From positions 372,001-436,000 of the forward strand of contig JAPFBR010000001.1 of assembly GCA_035798135.1 (NCBI GenBank): a DNA stretch of 64,000 nt, in the 5' to 3' direction. Source of the DNA: Sediminicola sp035798135. Lineage in GTDB: Bacteria > Bacteroidota > Bacteroidia > Flavobacteriales > Flavobacteriaceae. Made by a program: the position numbers and the translations under genes. Below, piece after piece: positions 61,505-64,000 of this stretch (position 1 is its first letter; every line of letters begins with the position of its first letter). The notes beneath the pieces are model-generated. The model was not told the DNA's origin. It searched no databases and saw nothing but the letters and a program-made list of their open reading frames with translations.

Positions 61505-61629
61505 ACTTTATAGACGGTATAAAATGGCGCCTAATTATTTTATGAAAAATTGACTATAAGACTGTTTTTTAGTTATTTAACATTACGTTTAGTAAGTTTC
61601 GCCCTCCCATAAACGTCTAAGTGTCTATC

Positions 61630-61719
61630 ATGGGACATTATATATTCATACTAGCGGTTTACGCAATATTGTTCGTTGCGGCCAAACTTATTTATCACAA
61701 CTTTTTAAAAAATAAATAG
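61630..61719 (+). CDS. Possible 29-residue membrane peptide
   Basis: A short open frame with ATG, one membrane helix (about 'IFILAVYAILFVAAKLIY') and a basic end (HNFLKNK). A TAAGTTTC box at 61593-61600 resembles a -7 element and a hairpin terminator follows at 61760-61808, so the frame sits in its own apparent transcription unit. No family is recognised. The frame is short, so it may be chance; confidence is low. Confidence 0.4.
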   Translation: MGHYIFILAVYAILFVAAKLIYHNFLKNK

Positions 61720-61759
61720 TTTCCCCATTATTTTTCCAGTTTGGAGGATAGACTAAAAA

Positions 61760-61808
61760 AAAACACCTCGAGAAGTACCATTTCTGGTCACTTACCTCGG
61801 GGTGTTTT
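61760..61808. terminator. Bidirectional terminator before nrdA end
   Basis: AAAACACCTCGAG and CTCGGGGTGTTTT pair with one G-T mismatch, and the loop can extend the stem (AAGTACCA with TGGTCACTT). T-rich runs follow on both strands, between the small plus-strand frame and nrdA. Confidence 0.65.
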
Positions 61809-61864
61809 ATTTAATCCAATAATCTATGTCTCTCTAATATATGAGATAATGTTCATATATTCAT

Positions 61865-64000
61865 TTAAGACCCACACATTAAGCAATCATCATCTCCTTC
61901 ACTTGCTTTTGCCTGTGCTATCAACGCTTTCATTTCCGCTGCGCTCATCGGCTTAACATCAATATCCTGTTGAACTGGGATGGCCGCCATCTCTACCTTA
62001 GTTTTTGCTTCTGGTTTTACGGTTGCAGTGGCCAGAACTTCAGACTCTTCAGTTTCAACAGTAGGAACCTCCACTTTTTTACTATTATCCAACGTAAATT
62101 TAATGGCATCAACAGCCGCTTTTGTCCTTAAATAATACATACCGGTCTTAAGTCCGCTTTTCCAAGCATAAAAATGCATTGAGGTAAGTTTTGCATAATT
62201 GGCGTTTTCCAAGAATAAATTCAAAGATTGACTCTGATCGATAAAGTACCCTCTATGTCTGGACATATCAATGATATCTTTCATACTCAATTCCCAAACA
62301 GTTTTGTACAATTCCTTGATATCTTCTGGAATCCCATCAATATCCTGCACAGAACCATTGGCCCTCATTAATTCTTGTTTCATGTTCTCGTTCCAAAGAC
62401 CAAGGCCTACCAAGTCTTCCAATAAATGCTTGTTTACTACAATAAATTCCCCTGATAATACTCTTCGGGTATAGATATTGGAAGTGTAAGGCTCAAAACA
62501 TTCATTATTACCCAATATTTGGGAAGTTGACGCCGTTGGCATTGGGGCTACCAACAATGAGTTGCGAACACCATTTTTCTTCACTTCTTTACGAAGCTTT
62601 GCCCAATCCCATCGTCCTGAAAGTTCCTCATCTTTTATACCCCACAAATTATGTTGGAACTCTCCTTTGGACATTGGAGATCCTTCATAGGTTGAATATG
62701 GTCCTTCATCTTTCGCCTGTTCCATTGAAGCGGTTACAGCTGCAAAGTATAGCGTTTCAAATATATCTTGGTTCAACTTCTTGGCTTCCTCACTGGTAAA
62801 TGGCAAACGAAGCATAATAAAGGCATCTGCAAGACCCTGCACTCCTAAACCTACAGGTCTATGGCGCATATTGGAATTTTCTGCCTCCTTAACAGGATAG
62901 TAATTCCTATCTATAACCCTATTCAGGTTCTTAGTCACCCTTTTGGTGACACGGAAAAGTTCCTTGTGATCAAACTCCCCGTTTTTCACGAACATAGGCA
63001 ATGCAATAGATGCTAGGTTACACACGGCAACCTCGTCAGGAGATGTATATTCCATGATCTCCGTACATAGATTGGAAGAACGTATGGTCCCCAGATTTTT
63101 TTGATTACTCTTTCTATTGGCAGCATCCTTGTACAACATATAAGGCGTACCAGTCTCTATTTGGGATTCCAGAATTTTTTCCCACAGCTCACGCGCTTTA
63201 ATGGTTTTTCTGCCTTTGTCCTCTGCTTCATACTTCAAATACAAGGCATCAAATTCTTCACTATGGATATTGAACAGGTTTGGACATTCATTGGGACACA
63301 TTAAGGTCCAATCCTCATTGGCCTCTACCCTTTTCATGAACAAGTCCGGAATCCACATGGCATAAAAAAGATCCCTTGCACGCATTTCTTCTTTTCCGTG
63401 ATTCTTTTTTAAATCCAAGAAATCAAAGATATCCGCATGCCATGGCTCTACATAAATTGCAAAACTACCTTTACGTTTTCCGCCACCTTGGTCTACATAT
63501 CTTGCCGTGTCATTAAAAACCTGAAGCATGGGAACAATACCATTTGACGTTCCATTAGTCCCCGCAATATAAGAGCCTGTTGCCCTTACATTATGGATAG
63601 ACAACCCAATGCCCCCTGCAGATTGGGAGATCTTGGCTGTCTGCTTTAATGTGTCATAAATACCATCAATACTATCGTCCTTCATGGCCAATAAGAAGCA
63701 AGATGACATTTGTGGCTTTGGCATCCCTGCGTTGAACAAGGTTGGGGTGGCATGGGTAAAGAACTTTTTGGACATCAACTCATAGGTTTCTACGGCGGCC
63801 TCCAAATCGTTTAGATGTATCCCTATAGAAACACGCATCAACATATGTTGTGGGCGTTCTGCTATTTTGCCATTAAGTTTTAAAAGATATGAGCGTTCCA
63901 ATGTTTTAAAACCGAAATAATCGTAGCCAAAATCGCGGTTATAAATAATGGTAGAGTCCAATATTTCTGAATTCTCCTCAATTACCTTGTACACCTCGTC
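61865..64000 (-). CDS. nrdA: Ribonucleoside-diphosphate reductase alpha subunit, 5' part beyond the window
   Basis: At least 711 codons of the class I large subunit, which reduces NDPs to dNDPs; the N-terminus lies past position 64000. The barrel cysteine and substrate region are seen in 'SSCFLLAMKDDSIDGIYDTLKQTAKISQSAGGIGLSIHNV' and 'LCTEIMEYTSPDEVAVCNLASIALP', 'PMPTASTSQILGNNECFEPYTSNIYTRRV' is the conserved late motif, and the flexible tail ends 'DDDCLMCGS', the redox-active Cys pair. Residues about 640-700 form a lysine/glutamate/alanine-rich linker between barrel and tail. The small subunit gene is not in view; nrdB probably lies upstream outside. Confidence 0.95.
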   Translation of the reverse strand, partial: DEVYKVIEENSEILDSTIIYNRDFGYDYFGFKTLERSYLLKLNGKIAERPQHMLMRVSIGIHLNDLEAAVETYELMSKKFFTHATPTLFNAGMPKPQMSSCFLLAMKDDSIDGIYDTLKQTAKISQSAGGIGLSIHNVRATGSYIAGTNGTSNGIVPMLQVFNDTARYVDQGGGKRKGSFAIYVEPWHADIFDFLDLKKNHGKEEMRARDLFYAMWIPDLFMKRVEANEDWTLMCPNECPNLFNIHSEEFDALYLKYEAEDKGRKTIKARELWEKILESQIETGTPYMLYKDAANRKSNQKNLGTIRSSNLCTEIMEYTSPDEVAVCNLASIALPMFVKNGEFDHKELFRVTKRVTKNLNRVIDRNYYPVKEAENSNMRHRPVGLGVQGLADAFIMLRLPFTSEEAKKLNQDIFETLYFAAVTASMEQAKDEGPYSTYEGSPMSKGEFQHNLWGIKDEELSGRWDWAKLRKEVKKNGVRNSLLVAPMPTASTSQILGNNECFEPYTSNIYTRRVLSGEFIVVNKHLLEDLVGLGLWNENMKQELMRANGSVQDIDGIPEDIKELYKTVWELSMKDIIDMSRHRGYFIDQSQSLNLFLENANYAKLTSMHFYAWKSGLKTGMYYLRTKAAVDAIKFTLDNSKKVEVPTVETEESEVLATATVKPEAKTKVEMAAIPVQQDIDVKPMSAAEMKALIAQAKASEGDDDCLMCGS

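Larger units (their letters stand above)
61429..61864. other. Intergenic region with two terminators and a small frame
   Basis: These 436 bases hold the GMC operon terminator, a possible 29-codon membrane peptide gene at 61630-61719 and a bidirectional hairpin at 61760-61808 near the nrdA end. Otherwise nothing is recognised. Confidence 0.45.

Noticed and set aside
1..64000. CRISPR arrays, tRNA and rRNA genes, transposases
   Set aside because: No repeated spacer pattern, cloverleaf-like segment, rRNA sequence or transposase motif was recognised on reading both strands; a tRNAscan-SE or Infernal run would settle it.

Overview
The window looks like the chromosome of a member of the Flavobacteriaceae (Bacteroidota), probably marine or environmental. 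The basis is a SusC/SusD pair, many secreted proteins ending their signal peptide in -AQ or -SQ, Bacteroidota-type promoters (TTG, about 19 bases, then TAnnTTTG), few purine-rich ribosome sites, moderately low GC, and family types such as DUF3078, DUF2141, the long Pit transporter and the HEXXH protease that are usual in that family. Genus cannot be set from sequence reading alone. No rRNA, tRNA, CRISPR array, prophage or insertion sequence was seen. The last gene (nrdA) runs off the right edge.

Layout. 0.2-5.1 kb: envelope and hypothetical proteins plus an S9 peptidase. 5.2-10.7 kb: a six-gene minus-strand metal-uptake operon (MntR-like regulator, outer-membrane protein, binding lipoprotein, ATPase, two permeases). 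11.0-13.8 kb: lycopene cyclase, a GNAT enzyme and a polyprenyl diphosphate synthase. 13.9-20.6 kb: TetR regulator followed by TolC, adaptor and RND pump in one operon. 21.0-25.3 kb: SusC/SusD pair. 25.5-34.5 kb: housekeeping genes (aspS, ClC channel, cold-shock protein, tadA, dxs, DUF3078, dgt). 34.9-42.8 kb: a phosphate block (porin, pstSCAB, phoU, Pit fused to a PhoU-like domain). 43-47.6 kb: a large zinc metalloprotease and a DUF6503-like gene flanked by two paralogous small secreted proteins. 47.6-49.7 kb: nadD, gmk and a YicC-type gene. 50-61.4 kb: the most distinctive region, a sugar-oxidation locus. 61.9 kb to the end: nrdA.

The 50-61.4 kb locus holds two modules of the same design. 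In each, a TIM-barrel sugar isomerase/epimerase on the minus strand faces a GMC flavoprotein dehydrogenase on the plus strand. Module A adds two exported DUF1080 lipoproteins (3-keto-disaccharide hydrolase family). Module B adds a Gfo/Idh/MocA oxidoreductase, an MFS permease, a DinB-like protein and a Tat-type gluconate-2-dehydrogenase subunit 3. Together these suggest oxidation of glycosides at carbon 3 in the periplasm, cleavage of the 3-keto-glycoside without a classical glycosidase, uptake, and re-reduction or isomerisation of the keto sugar. Both GMC proteins carry a C-X5-C-X3-C-P motif that may hold an Fe-S cluster. The pathway is inferred from families and context; the substrate is unknown.

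Regulatory signals stand out in several places: a perfect 16-bp palindrome upstream of the metal regulator, an 8-bp inverted repeat laid over the tetR promoter, a perfect 11-bp-arm palindrome before the phosphate porin, and an intrinsic terminator between pstS and pstC that probably sets binding-protein excess.
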